DNA of 64,000 nt from Chryseobacterium cucumeris (GCF_001593385.1 NZ_LUVZ01000034.1:124001-188000); one strand, 5' to 3'. Shown: positions 44,393 through 52,744, counted from the first letter of the stretch. The notes: a model not told the origin generated them from the letters alone. Numbers and translations: made by a program.

Positions 44393-47023
44393 TTACAGGT
44401 TTTTATCGTCTTCCAGCAATTCCCTGGCCTGGTATTCCTGAACCAGATCAATGGCATTAGAAATAACATCACTTAAAGCCGTGATAAATGTTCCTTCTTC
44501 TGCCATACCTATTGCATGCTTTAAAGCTTCAATCTCTTTAGGAATAATCTCATAACTAACGTCTCTGCCTGCAGCATTAATCCCATCAATAATCAATCCG
44601 TTGATTTCCTCTTCCGTTCTTCCACGAAGATGTTTCTCATTTCGGATGATAATATAATCAAACATTCTTCCGGCAATTTTTCCGCATTCTCTGATATCAT
44701 TGTCTCTTCGGTCTCCGACACCGGATATAATACCGATCTTTTTGGTAGATTCTACATTTCTCAGATAATCTTCAATGGCTTCGTATCCTGAAGGATTGTG
44801 GGCAAAGTCGATCAGCACCTTAAAGTTTTTAAACTTAAAAACATTCAGTCTTCCCGGTGTCAGCTGGGCACTTGGAATAAAGGTTCTCAAAGAATTGGAA
44901 ATATCCTCAATCCCAAATCCGTAAAGGTAACTCGCCAAACTGGCTGCCAATACGTTTTCAATCATAAATCGGGCTTTTCCTTCCATCGTTATCGGGAAGT
45001 CTTTGGCTTTTCCTATTCTGATCTTCCAGTCACCTTTTTTGATGGTTACAAAACCTTCCTCATATACACAGGTTATCTTTCCTTCTTTAGCAAATTTTAC
45101 AATATGAGGATTGTTTTCATCCATACTGAAAATAGCCACATTAGAATCGAGATCACTCACAATCTTCATGGAATATTCATTATCGGCATTCAAAACACTC
45201 CAGCCGCTCTTTTTCACGCTATCCAGTACTACACGCTTTACTTTGGTAAGATCCTTCAGACTGTGAATATCATTCATTCCCAAATGATCTTCTTCAATAT
45301 TGGTCAGAACCCCGATATCGCATTGAGAAAAACCAAGTCCGGAACGTAAAATTCCTCCTCTGGCTGTCTCCAGAACGGCAAATTCTACGGTAGGGTCTTT
45401 CAGAATAAATTCTGCAGAAAGCGGTCCTGTAGTATCTCCTTTTGACAGCATCGTATTTTGAATATAAATTCCGTCCGAAGTCGTAAATCCTACTCTGTAC
45501 CCATTGCTTTTTACAATGTGAGAAATAAGCCTTGTGGTGGTGGTTTTTCCATTGGTTCCTGTTACCGCAATGATGGGAATGGTAAAAGGTTTTCCCTGAG
45601 GATAGAGCATATCAACCACCGGAGCAGCCACATTTCTTGGTAATCCTTCACTTGGGGCAAGATGCATTCTGAACCCTGGTGCAGCATTAACTTCAATAAT
45701 TGCTCCGCCACTTTCCTTTAAAGGCTGAGTAAGGTTCTCTGCCATCACATCAATACCGCAAACATCCAATCCGATAATTTTAGAAATTCTTTCAGCCATT
45801 GTGATATTTTCCGGATGCACCATATCTGTTACATCAATGGAAGTTCCTCCGGTTGAAAGATTGGCCGTTGATTTAAGATAAACCACTTCTCCTCTTTGAG
45901 GAATTGTTTCCAAAGTATATTGAAGTTTATCCAGTAATTCTAAAGTGTCTTTATCAACTTCAATTTCGGTAAGAACATTTTCATGGCCATAGCCTCTTCT
46001 CGGGTCTTTGTTTTCTTTTTCAATAAGCTCCTGAAGATTCAGTTCTCCGTCTCCCACAACATGGGCTGGAACTCTTCTGGCTGCAGCTACCATTTTATTA
46101 TTGATCACCAGTACACGAAAATCATATCCTGTGATATATTTCTCAACAATTACTTTTCTGGAATATTTCTGAGCATGTTCAAGACCTATCTTAGCGGCAT
46201 CCCAGTCGTTGACATTGATAGAAGATCCTTTTCCATGGTTTCCATCCAGAGGTTTAATAACAATGGGATATCCGATTTTTCTGATCACCGCGTTTAAATC
46301 TTCTTCATCTACTACCAAATCTCCAATCGGTACAGGAATAGCTGCATCGTGAAGCATTCTTTTGGTTAATTCTTTATTACAGGCAATATCTACCGCAATA
46401 GAACTTGTTTTTCCGGTAATTGTAGCCTGAAATCTTTGTTGGTTCACTCCATAACCAAGCTGAACCAATGAGTTTGTTCCCAGTCTTATCCATGGAATTC
46501 TTCTGGATGCCGCTTCTTCTACAATACTTCCGGTAGAAGGTCCAAGACGTACACGCTCCCTGATTTCTTTTAATCTATGAATACATGCATTCAAATCATA
46601 ATCTTTGCCTTCAATCAGTGCTTCTGCAATTTTTACAGATTCTTCTGCAGCATAAATTCCTGCATTTTCTTCGATATAATTAAATACTACATTATATACT
46701 CCGGGAGTTTTTGTTTCACGGGTTCTTCCAAACCCTACATCCATTCCTGCCAGGGTCTGTATTTCCAAAGCGATATGCTCAATGACATGTCCCATCCAGG
46801 TTCCTGTTTCCACTCTATGGAAAAAACCTCCTTCCACTCCTTCCGAGCATCGGTGCGTCATCAATGATGGGATTAATTTTTCAATCCTTTCCCGAAATCC
46901 TTCGATTTTATTGGTAGGATAATTCTCCATTTCTTCTAAGTCCAACCTCATCTGTATCAGCTTCTTTCTTCTGATGCTCCAGATGTTAGGACCTCTTAGT
47001 GCCTGAATCTTTTCGATTTTCAT
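44393..47023 (-). CDS. cphA: Cyanophycin synthetase
   Basis: Builds cyanophycin, an Asp backbone with Arg side chains, in two ATP-dependent steps; the polymer stores nitrogen in the cytoplasm. At 876 aa it has the full three-domain layout. The N-terminal domain (about 1-160) includes MTHRCSEGVEGGFF. The ATP-grasp domain (about 165-475) has VIKPLDGNHGKGSSINV and metal-binding IIEVNAAPGFRMH. The Mur-ligase-like domain has P-loop VTGTNGKTTTTRL (GTNGKTTT 489-496). A TATCTTTG promoter box lies upstream (47068-47075) and a strong terminator follows. It is divergent from cphB. Confidence 0.96.
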   Translation of the reverse strand: MKIEKIQALRGPNIWSIRRKKLIQMRLDLEEMENYPTNKIEGFRERIEKLIPSLMTHRCSEGVEGGFFHRVETGTWMGHVIEHIALEIQTLAGMDVGFGRTRETKTPGVYNVVFNYIEENAGIYAAEESVKIAEALIEGKDYDLNACIHRLKEIRERVRLGPSTGSIVEEAASRRIPWIRLGTNSLVQLGYGVNQQRFQATITGKTSSIAVDIACNKELTKRMLHDAAIPVPIGDLVVDEEDLNAVIRKIGYPIVIKPLDGNHGKGSSINVNDWDAAKIGLEHAQKYSRKVIVEKYITGYDFRVLVINNKMVAAARRVPAHVVGDGELNLQELIEKENKDPRRGYGHENVLTEIEVDKDTLELLDKLQYTLETIPQRGEVVYLKSTANLSTGGTSIDVTDMVHPENITMAERISKIIGLDVCGIDVMAENLTQPLKESGGAIIEVNAAPGFRMHLAPSEGLPRNVAAPVVDMLYPQGKPFTIPIIAVTGTNGKTTTTRLISHIVKSNGYRVGFTTSDGIYIQNTMLSKGDTTGPLSAEFILKDPTVEFAVLETARGGILRSGLGFSQCDIGVLTNIEEDHLGMNDIHSLKDLTKVKRVVLDSVKKSGWSVLNADNEYSMKIVSDLDSNVAIFSMDENNPHIVKFAKEGKITCVYEEGFVTIKKGDWKIRIGKAKDFPITMEGKARFMIENVLAASLASYLYGFGIEDISNSLRTFIPSAQLTPGRLNVFKFKNFKVLIDFAHNPSGYEAIEDYLRNVESTKKIGIISGVGDRRDNDIRECGKIAGRMFDYIIIRNEKHLRGRTEEEINGLIIDGINAAGRDVSYEIIPKEIEALKHAIGMAEEGTFITALSDVISNAIDLVQEYQARELLEDDKNL

Positions 47024-47067
47024 AGTCTATTGGCATTTTAACAGTTAACAATAACTCCTTTCAAAGC

Positions 47068-47075
47068 CAAAGATA
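47068..47075 (-). promoter_or_regulatory. -7 promoter box for cphA
   Basis: The minus strand reads TATCTTTG, an exact TAnnTTTG match, 44 bp before the cphA ATG, with a TTT at about the -33 position. It is one side of the cphA-cphB divergent region. Confidence 0.5.
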
Positions 47076-47209
47076 ATGCAAAACCCTAAACGAAACTATA
47101 CCACATTTAAAGATTCGTTAAAAAAAAATTAATTTTAATTAACATTCTTAAAACATTAAAAATCAACTAAAGATGGCATGAATTTCGCCAAAGAATGTTA
47201 ATTATTTTT

Positions 47210-47217
47210 TAATTTTG
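47210..47217 (+). promoter_or_regulatory. -7 promoter box for cphB, very close to the ATG
   Basis: TAATTTTG matches the consensus but lies only four bases before the ATG at 47222, so transcription would start at or beside the start codon and the mRNA would be nearly leaderless. Confidence 0.45.
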
Positions 47218-47221
47218 TACC

Positions 47222-48112
47222 ATGACGAAACCTGTTGGAAAATTAATAGTTATCGGAGGCGCTGTAAACAAAGGAAGTTTTGCTGAAACCGATTATGATC
47301 AGAATATCGAAAAGAATCTTAATTTTTTTGAGCGTGGGATCTTAAGAAAGATCATCAACGAATCGAAGCTAAAGGAGAATTCTGTCATTGAAATTGTTAC
47401 TACCGCTTCTCAAATCCCTCAGATCGTAGGTTCCGAGTACAAAAAAGCATTCGAATTTCTTGGAGCTAAAAATGTAAATGTTCTGGACATCCACAACCGT
47501 GAGGAAGCCAATTCTGATGCAATGGTCGCAAGGGCCAACGCTGCCGATGTCATGATGTTCACCGGAGGAGATCAATTGAGACTGACTTCTATTCTTGGTG
47601 GAACAAGATTTCATGATACCGTTTTATTAAAATACCAGGAGCAGGATTTTATTTATTCCGGAACTTCTGCGGGTGCAGCGGCAGCTTCTGAAAATATGAT
47701 CTACCAGGGAAGCAGCTCTGAAGCCTTATTGAAAGGAGAAATCAAAACCACTCAGGGATTGGGTCTGATTGATAATGTTATTATTGATACTCACTTTGTA
47801 CAGAGGGGAAGAATCGGGCGTCTTTTCCAGGCAGTAGTCAACAATCCGAGAACTCTGGGAATCGGATTGGGTGAAGATACAGGTCTTTTCATTCATAATG
47901 ATGTAATGACTGCTGTTGGTTCAGGTCTTGTTATTCTGGTAGACGGAAGGTTTATCAAAGATACCAACCTTACCAATATCAACCTTGGAGAGCCTATTTC
48001 TATTGATAATTTAACGGTACATGTCATGTCTATGAATGATCATTATGATCTTACGACAAAAACACTGACAATTGAGAATTCGCAGTTTAATCCTATTCCA
48101 CAGGATAAATAG
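47222..48112 (+). CDS. cphB: Cyanophycinase
   Basis: A serine exopeptidase of family S51 that releases beta-Asp-Arg dipeptides from cyanophycin (296 aa). The nucleophile motif is YSGTSAGAAAAS (Ser149), the conserved MMFTGGDQLR segment is present, and IDTHFVQRGRIGRL near residue 190 is typical of the family. There is no signal peptide, so it acts on the intracellular store. It is divergent from cphA, and the dipeptide-cleaving enzyme gene lies 297 bp downstream. Confidence 0.95.
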   Translation: MTKPVGKLIVIGGAVNKGSFAETDYDQNIEKNLNFFERGILRKIINESKLKENSVIEIVTTASQIPQIVGSEYKKAFEFLGAKNVNVLDIHNREEANSDAMVARANAADVMMFTGGDQLRLTSILGGTRFHDTVLLKYQEQDFIYSGTSAGAAAASENMIYQGSSSEALLKGEIKTTQGLGLIDNVIIDTHFVQRGRIGRLFQAVVNNPRTLGIGLGEDTGLFIHNDVMTAVGSGLVILVDGRFIKDTNLTNINLGEPISIDNLTVHVMSMNDHYDLTTKTLTIENSQFNPIPQDK

Positions 48113-48132
48113 AACAACAAATACAGCTATAC

Positions 48133-48158
48133 AAACGGGACCTCGGTTCCGTTTTTTT
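48133..48158 (+). terminator. Terminator of cphB
   Basis: AAACGG and CCGTTT arms with an inner GA/TC extension close a hairpin, followed by seven T, 20 bp past the cphB stop codon. Confidence 0.75.
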
Positions 48159-48175
48159 ATTTAGCATACATATTT

Positions 48176-48250
48176 CAAGTTGGGCTAAAGCCAATGGATT
48201 TAAAACGTTTATTGTAAGGCGGGCTAAAGCCACCCCTATTGATGTTGATA
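48176..48250. repeat. Intergenic repeat with two GGGCTAAAGCC units
   Basis: TTGGGCTAAAGCCAATGG and GGCGGGCTAAAGCCACCCC lie about 40 bp apart; each is a small inverted repeat around CTAAAG. Repeats of this kind are scattered in Chryseobacterium-type genomes. It lies between cphB and the peptidase gene. Confidence 0.5.
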
Positions 48251-48281
48251 TCCAGATGCATAATAGTTGCTTAACAACAAC

Positions 48282-48360
48282 ATCTTTTATCTTTTATCTT
48301 TTATCTTTTATCTTTTATCTTTTATCTTTTATCTTTTATCTTTTATCTTTTATCTTTTAT
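48282..48360. repeat. Heptanucleotide tandem repeat (ATCTTTT x 11)
   Basis: Eleven perfect copies of ATCTTTT plus AT end 49 bp before the ATG of the isoaspartyl peptidase gene. In this register each unit contains TATCTTTT, which resembles the TAnnTTTG promoter box without its G. Copy number could change by slipped-strand mispairing and alter expression. Confidence 0.9.
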
Positions 48361-48409
48361 TAATTAACTTCGTAAAAGAAATCATTTATCAACCATCATC
48401 TATAATTTT

Positions 48410-49252
48410 ATGAAAGTAATTATCCACGGCGGTTTTTTCTCTGAAAGCGATCAAAGCCATGAAGTAAAAACAGCAAAACAGGAGTCATTAAAACAAATTG
48501 CTCAAAAGGCATTCGATTATCTTAAGACCCATTCGGCTTTTGATACGGTTGCTTATGCCGTTTCATTACTTGAAGATGATCCTTTATACAATGCAGGAAT
48601 CGGTTCTCAGATCCAGAGTGATGGTGTTATCCGTATGAGTGCTGCCATTATGAACGGAAATACTCAGAAACTCAGTGGTGTGATTAATATTCAAAATGTA
48701 CAGAACCCTATTTTTGTGGCTAAAGATCTTATCAATGAAGACGATAGGGTTTTAGGAGGAAATGGTGCTAAAATTTATGCTACGGAAAATGGTTTTGAAA
48801 GTTTTTCTACAGAAATTCCCCAGAGAAGAAAAGAATACGAAGCCAAACTGGCCAATGGAGGGAAAGGAACTGTAGGCTGTGTAGCGATTGACCGGGAAGG
48901 AAAACTAGCTGTTGCCACGTCTACTGGAGGAAAAGGTTTTGAAATCCCCGGGAGAATTTCGGATTCTGCCACTGTAGCTGGAAATTATGCCAATGCTTTT
49001 TGTGCAGTAAGCTGTACCGGTGTAGGTGAAGATATTGTCAGTAATGCTACTGCAGCAAAAATTGTAACGAGAGTTACCGATGGAATGAGCCTTCAACAGG
49101 CTTTCAGTAAGACATTTGATGAACTTGCAGTCATTGATGGGTTTGCAGGAGCCATCGCAATTGATAAAGAGGGAAATATATATCATCAGGATTCCTATCC
49201 TACTATGGTTTTCGCCAGTTTTGATGGTGAAAAACTTGAAGTCTTTTCCTAA
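48410..49252 (+). CDS. iaaA: Isoaspartyl peptidase / plant-type L-asparaginase
   Basis: An Ntn-hydrolase (280 aa) that cleaves itself before a threonine and splits beta-aspartyl dipeptides. The N-terminus KVIIHGGFF, the DPLYNAGIGSQIQSDG segment, and the autocleavage site GGKGTVGCVAIDREG (Thr154 nucleophile) are all present, followed by STGGKGFEIPGRISDSATVAGNYA in parts. There is no signal peptide. Beside cphA and cphB it very probably turns beta-Asp-Arg into free Asp and Arg, completing cyanophycin use. A 7-bp tandem repeat lies upstream. Confidence 0.92.
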   Translation: MKVIIHGGFFSESDQSHEVKTAKQESLKQIAQKAFDYLKTHSAFDTVAYAVSLLEDDPLYNAGIGSQIQSDGVIRMSAAIMNGNTQKLSGVINIQNVQNPIFVAKDLINEDDRVLGGNGAKIYATENGFESFSTEIPQRRKEYEAKLANGGKGTVGCVAIDREGKLAVATSTGGKGFEIPGRISDSATVAGNYANAFCAVSCTGVGEDIVSNATAAKIVTRVTDGMSLQQAFSKTFDELAVIDGFAGAIAIDKEGNIYHQDSYPTMVFASFDGEKLEVFS

Positions 49253-49285
49253 ATTTAACATTTATTTATAAGTCCATTTATTTTT

Positions 49286-49302
49286 TTGGCACGTATTTTA
49301 CA
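49286..49302 (+). promoter_or_regulatory. Sigma-54-like promoter before the YtxH-like gene
   Basis: TTGGCACGTATTTTACA matches the sigma-54 pattern TGGCACG-N4-TTGCA with correct spacing and one mismatch (TTACA for TTGCA). It lies 49 bp before the ATG at 49352. No TAnnTTTG box is seen for this gene. Confidence 0.45.
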
Positions 49303-49351
49303 TTATTCATAACAACAAATTTTAATATTAATACTTAAAAAAATAGAAATC

Positions 49352-49588
49352 ATGGGAAACAAGACAAAAGGCTTATTAGCTTTACTAGGATTAGGTGCAT
49401 TAGCTTACTGGAAATATAAGAATTCAAGCCCTGAAGATCAACAAGCGGTAAAAGATAAGATCAATACAGCTAAAGATAATCTTAACAAATGGGGAAATGA
49501 CCTTAAGAGCAAAGCCAATGATGTTGCTTCCCAGGTTCAGAATAAAGTAGACGAAGTAAAGACAAAAGCTGAGGATTCCCTAAGCTAA
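49352..49588 (+). CDS. YtxH-like small stress protein, 78 aa
   Basis: One short hydrophobic segment near the N-terminus (GLLALLGLGALAYWKY, about 7-22) is followed by a long Lys/Asp/Ala/Val-rich amphipathic helix (about 28-78, with repeating KDK..T.KDNL...K.KAND pattern). This resembles YtxH-type and general-stress proteins that are membrane-anchored with a coiled-coil tail. No enzymatic motif. It is monocistronic, with a terminator 39 bases downstream and a possible sigma-54 promoter upstream, so it may be stress or stationary-phase induced. Confidence 0.7.
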   Translation: MGNKTKGLLALLGLGALAYWKYKNSSPEDQQAVKDKINTAKDNLNKWGNDLKSKANDVASQVQNKVDEVKTKAEDSLS

Positions 49589-49626
49589 TCAACACAGAGC
49601 AGTTTTTTTAACATTCATATATAGGA

Positions 49627-49661
49627 AAAAAGTCATCGTAGCAGTACTACGGTGACTTTTT
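49627..49661. terminator. Bidirectional terminator between the YtxH-like and methyltransferase genes
   Basis: AAAAAGTCATCGTAG pairs with CTACGGTGACTTTTT over 15 bp (one G-T pair) around a 5-nt loop, flanked by A and T runs, between two convergent genes. Confidence 0.9.
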
Positions 49662-49684
49662 ATTGTAATGCAACCCTGAATGTT

Positions 49685-50476
49685 TTATTTTTTCTGTGCT
49701 ATAAGCGCATATACAAGAGGTATTTTATTTCCGAACTGCGGTATTCTCCATTTTCCTGTTTCAAATTCTTCTACATGTCTGAAACAAGGATATGGAGACC
49801 AGTCAAATTCCCGAAAAACATTCAGTTGTAAATCTTTTTTTATTAAATTATCGAGAACTTCTGCTAAGGAGTGGTTCCACATGACATATTCTTGCACGAT
49901 AGGTGCAGACTGATCTGCATAAGTACCTTCATAGGTTTCTACAATCGGTTTCTCATTGAAATAATTGTAAGCGACTTTTGTAAAGTCGTCATCAAACATC
50001 CAGACAACAGGGTGAAATTCTGCCATAATGAATTTACCTTCCGGTTTTAAAAAATGATTGATAATTCCAGCCCATTTTTCAAGATCGGGAAGCCATCCAA
50101 TTGTACCGTAACTTGTATAAACGATGTCAAACTTATGATCCAGAACATTGGGCAGCTCATATACATCTGAACAGATAAATTCTGTGTCTGTACCGCATTG
50201 CTGTGCAAGTTCTCTGGCGGTATCAATCGCTTTATCAGAAAGGTCAATGCCGGTCACATTTGCTCCCATTCTTGACAGGGAAATAGAATCCTGTCCGAAA
50301 TGGCACTGCAAGTGCAGAATACTTTTTCCTTTTATATCTCCAAGAAGCTCCAGCTCTATGGAGTTCAGCGAAGTCCTGCCTTTTAAGAACTCATCTACAA
50401 AGTAAAAATCCGATTTCAGATGAGGTTCTACTTTGGCATTCCATGATTTTTTATTAATTTCTAAATAATTTTCCAT
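49685..50476 (-). CDS. Class I SAM-dependent methyltransferase
   Basis: A soluble methyltransferase (263 aa). Motif I is ILHLQCHFGQDSISL, followed by GANVTGIDLSDKAIDTAREL (post-I acidic residue Asp) and DIVYTSYGTIGWLPDLEKW, the Methyltransf_11/25 layout. The N-terminus (SWNAKVEPHLKSDFY) is common in the group. The substrate is unknown. It is followed by a shared terminator, and upstream lies a PH-SHOCT gene in the same orientation, 60 bp away. Confidence 0.88.
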   Translation of the reverse strand: MENYLEINKKSWNAKVEPHLKSDFYFVDEFLKGRTSLNSIELELLGDIKGKSILHLQCHFGQDSISLSRMGANVTGIDLSDKAIDTARELAQQCGTDTEFICSDVYELPNVLDHKFDIVYTSYGTIGWLPDLEKWAGIINHFLKPEGKFIMAEFHPVVWMFDDDFTKVAYNYFNEKPIVETYEGTYADQSAPIVQEYVMWNHSLAEVLDNLIKKDLQLNVFREFDWSPYPCFRHVEEFETGKWRIPQFGNKIPLVYALIAQKK

Positions 50477-50536
50477 TGCTTTAGTTTAAAAATGGGAGTT
50501 CCACCCATCAAGTAATTTCATTATTCAACACAATGA

Positions 50537-51073
50537 TTACAATTTCTCCATTAATTTTTTCTTTTGATCCAGAAATTCTTCCTCACTTAGAACTCCGGAT
50601 TCCTTTAATCTTCCCAATTGTTCCAGCTGATCTAAAATACTAGGTTCGGATTTACTCTGAAAATGTTGTTCCGGACGGGACATGAAATCTCTTACTTTTT
50701 CACAAAACAGTTCAGCATGGTACTTTCCTACTCCATCAATTTCTACCACGTCATCAGTCACCTGAATATCTATGGAAGCTAATAAAAATTCTGTTTCATA
50801 TTGTATGGAGCTTATTTTGCTGTAAGAAAAGTCTTCTACTTTCAATCCGTACATGAACTCCTTATCCACAAAAATCAGTCTTCTGTCTGTGGCTACCAGG
50901 ATGATATGATGGTGGTTCAGTTTATTTCTGCCTTCTACGAGATAGACAATTCGTTCGTCCGGTGAAAGGATATCCGGTAATTCACGAATTTCTTTCCGGG
51001 CAAATATGGTAGGGCTGATATCCAGTTTTTTAAGTTCTTCTTTTATTTCGTCAAGTCTTGATTTTTCACTCAT
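50537..51073 (-). CDS. PH domain plus SHOCT protein, 178 aa
   Basis: Residues about 20-130 form a YokE-like bacterial PH domain (ERIVYLVEGRNKLNHHHIILVATDRRLIFVD in parts, then FSYSKISSIQYE). The C-terminal ~30 residues form a SHOCT helix pair (DQLEQLGRLKESGVLSEEEF, KKKLMEKL). There is no membrane segment. It is a paralogue of the protein at 51803-52642, from which it is separated by a GNAT gene. SHOCT domains are thought to aid oligomerisation; the function is unknown. Confidence 0.85.
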   Translation of the reverse strand: MSEKSRLDEIKEELKKLDISPTIFARKEIRELPDILSPDERIVYLVEGRNKLNHHHIILVATDRRLIFVDKEFMYGLKVEDFSYSKISSIQYETEFLLASIDIQVTDDVVEIDGVGKYHAELFCEKVRDFMSRPEQHFQSKSEPSILDQLEQLGRLKESGVLSEEEFLDQKKKLMEKL

Positions 51074-51136
51074 AGCGTTAGTTTTTGGGTCTAAATTACT
51101 CTTTATAAGTAATTATAATTTAATTCAATAAAAATA

Positions 51137-51784
51137 TTAGTCTTCTAATGGTATTACAATGGAAGTATGCAAACAGTATAGCTTCCAGCCTAAGGTTTCA
51201 TACAACAGCTTTCCTTCTTCCGTTGCCACTAAAATATTCTTGTAAAAACCTTTGGATAAAGCGATCTTCTCCAGTTCTTTCAATAAAAAACGGGCAAGCC
51301 CTTTCCTTTGATGACTTTTTTCGGTAATAATCCTGTCATACACAGCAACATCATCTATAAGAGAGATACGTCCTATAGAAGCCTGCTCACCATTCTCCGC
51401 CACAATCGTGATAACAAAGGTTGTATTGTAATCAGAAAATTCCAGATGGTATCCTTCTGCAAGACTTGTATCCGGAAATTCCATTGGATGAAAACAGGTC
51501 ATCATATATCCCTGCGGCTGCAATTTCCACCTTTCAGGAATTTGATCTGTAATTTGATCAGGGGGAACAGATGCTTTCAGATAAATCCAGGGCTCGGTAA
51601 TTGAATTGGCAAGCTGAAAAAAATCGTCATTAAGCTCAGGAAATACAAAACGTTCTTTTTGTTTTTCATCTCCTACAACCACATGAAATCCGGATTTATA
51701 AGATACAGGAAAAGATGTTTCTCTTGACAGGCACCATCCTTTCAACCAGCTTTCTACGATTTTTGAAGATACTTTATCCTTCAT
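51137..51784 (-). CDS. GNAT-family N-acetyltransferase
   Basis: A 215-residue protein with a C-terminal GNAT domain. The acetyl-CoA-binding motif A is in KSHQRKGLARFLLKELEKIALSKGF (in parts: RKGLARFLL), followed by ILVATEEGKLLYETLGWKL, the typical motif B. The N-terminal ~90 residues are family-specific. It could acetylate a small molecule or protein; the substrate is unknown. It lies between two PH-SHOCT genes in the same orientation, 63 and 18 bases from them, so they may be one transcript. Confidence 0.88.
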   Translation of the reverse strand: MKDKVSSKIVESWLKGWCLSRETSFPVSYKSGFHVVVGDEKQKERFVFPELNDDFFQLANSITEPWIYLKASVPPDQITDQIPERWKLQPQGYMMTCFHPMEFPDTSLAEGYHLEFSDYNTTFVITIVAENGEQASIGRISLIDDVAVYDRIITEKSHQRKGLARFLLKELEKIALSKGFYKNILVATEEGKLLYETLGWKLYCLHTSIVIPLED

Positions 51785-51802
51785 GTTTTGGTGTTAAAAA
51801 TT

Positions 51803-52642
51803 TTATTTTAGTTGCTCCAATAATTTCTTTTTTTGCTCTGTAAATTCTGCATCGGTTAAGATTCCATTTTCTCTCAGTTTTCCTAACTTTTCAAGCTGAT
51901 TAAAAATTTCTTCTGATGAAACTGAAACACTTCTCTTTGCAGAACCGATTTGTTTTGAAGATTGTTCCTGTGGATTATTATAAATGTTTTTTATTGTATC
52001 ATAGAACTTCTCAGCATCTTCCTTATCCATATAGCATTCAAACTCAACTGTTCTTTCTTCCAGATGCAGCTTAATAATGGGAGATCGAGGATGGGTTACA
52101 AAACTCAACAACTTTATGGTTTCATTAGAGTAAATATTGATTTTTGCTGCACCAAACATGCCTTTTGATACAGAAATCATCCTATTGGGCGTTGCTACCA
52201 ATACTCCGGCATCCAGTGTATTGACAAACTGAGCATCTGTAATCGCAATGATCTGTTCTTCTTCAGAGATAAAATAAGGAAGTTCCTTGATTTCTCCTTT
52301 GGTAAAGACGGAGAGATTAGCATGAAGCCTTTCCAGTTCATTCTTTATTTTTTGGTGTCTTCGCTTATAAACCTCTTTTGAGATTTGATGAGAACCGGAA
52401 TCTATGGCTGCAGGAAGAGTCTTTCCTACCGTCATGACTGTCTGAGCTGCTTCTGTATTCAGCATATTATTGATATCGTCAATGCTGAATGCATTAAGAT
52501 TATAAAGCAACTCATCATTGATATCGCTCACTTTATTCAAACATTTGTTGCATAAAACATTACCATCCGAAAGCGAATTCGCTCCCAGAAGCGTATCCAT
52601 AGATGTTAATTCTGTATTACACAACGCACAATTATTAGTCAT
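51803..52642 (-). CDS. Zinc-ribbon, PH and SHOCT protein, 279 aa
   Basis: Three parts are seen. An N-terminal treble-clef-like zinc ribbon has two CxxC pairs (NNCALCNTE; VLCNKCLNK). A YokE-like PH domain (about 110-220) has VLVATPNRMISVSKG and KINIYSNETIKLLSF. A C-terminal SHOCT pair (QLEKLGKLRENGILTDAEF) ends the protein. It is paralogous to 50537-51073, with an added zinc ribbon. I start at ATG 52642; an upstream in-frame TTG at 52657 would add five residues. The function is unknown. Confidence 0.83.
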   Translation of the reverse strand: MTNNCALCNTELTSMDTLLGANSLSDGNVLCNKCLNKVSDINDELLYNLNAFSIDDINNMLNTEAAQTVMTVGKTLPAAIDSGSHQISKEVYKRRHQKIKNELERLHANLSVFTKGEIKELPYFISEEEQIIAITDAQFVNTLDAGVLVATPNRMISVSKGMFGAAKINIYSNETIKLLSFVTHPRSPIIKLHLEERTVEFECYMDKEDAEKFYDTIKNIYNNPQEQSSKQIGSAKRSVSVSSEEIFNQLEKLGKLRENGILTDAEFTEQKKKLLEQLK

Positions 52643-52683
52643 TCCTTTTTTATTCAAAAGTATTTAAATTCTCAATATCCATC

Positions 52684-52721
52684 AAAAAAAAAACAACCAC
52701 AAAAGTAATTTTGCAGTTGTT
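52684..52721 (-). terminator. Terminator of hisS
   Basis: AACAACCACAAAA and TTTTGCAGTTGTT pair with two non-Watson-Crick positions around a 4-nt loop, followed by a long T run on the minus strand, 24 bp past the hisS stop codon. Confidence 0.75.
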
Positions 52722-52744
52722 CTGTTTTTAATATAATTAAGAAA

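Noticed and set aside
44798..45349. A 183-codon open frame on the plus strand opposite cphA
   Set aside because: It lies wholly inside the well-supported cphA gene on the other strand, has no family resemblance, and its composition follows from the codon pattern of cphA.
48282..48360. Tandem repeat considered as a CRISPR array
   Set aside because: The units are 7 bp and directly joined with no spacers, and no cas genes are present. It is a simple sequence repeat.
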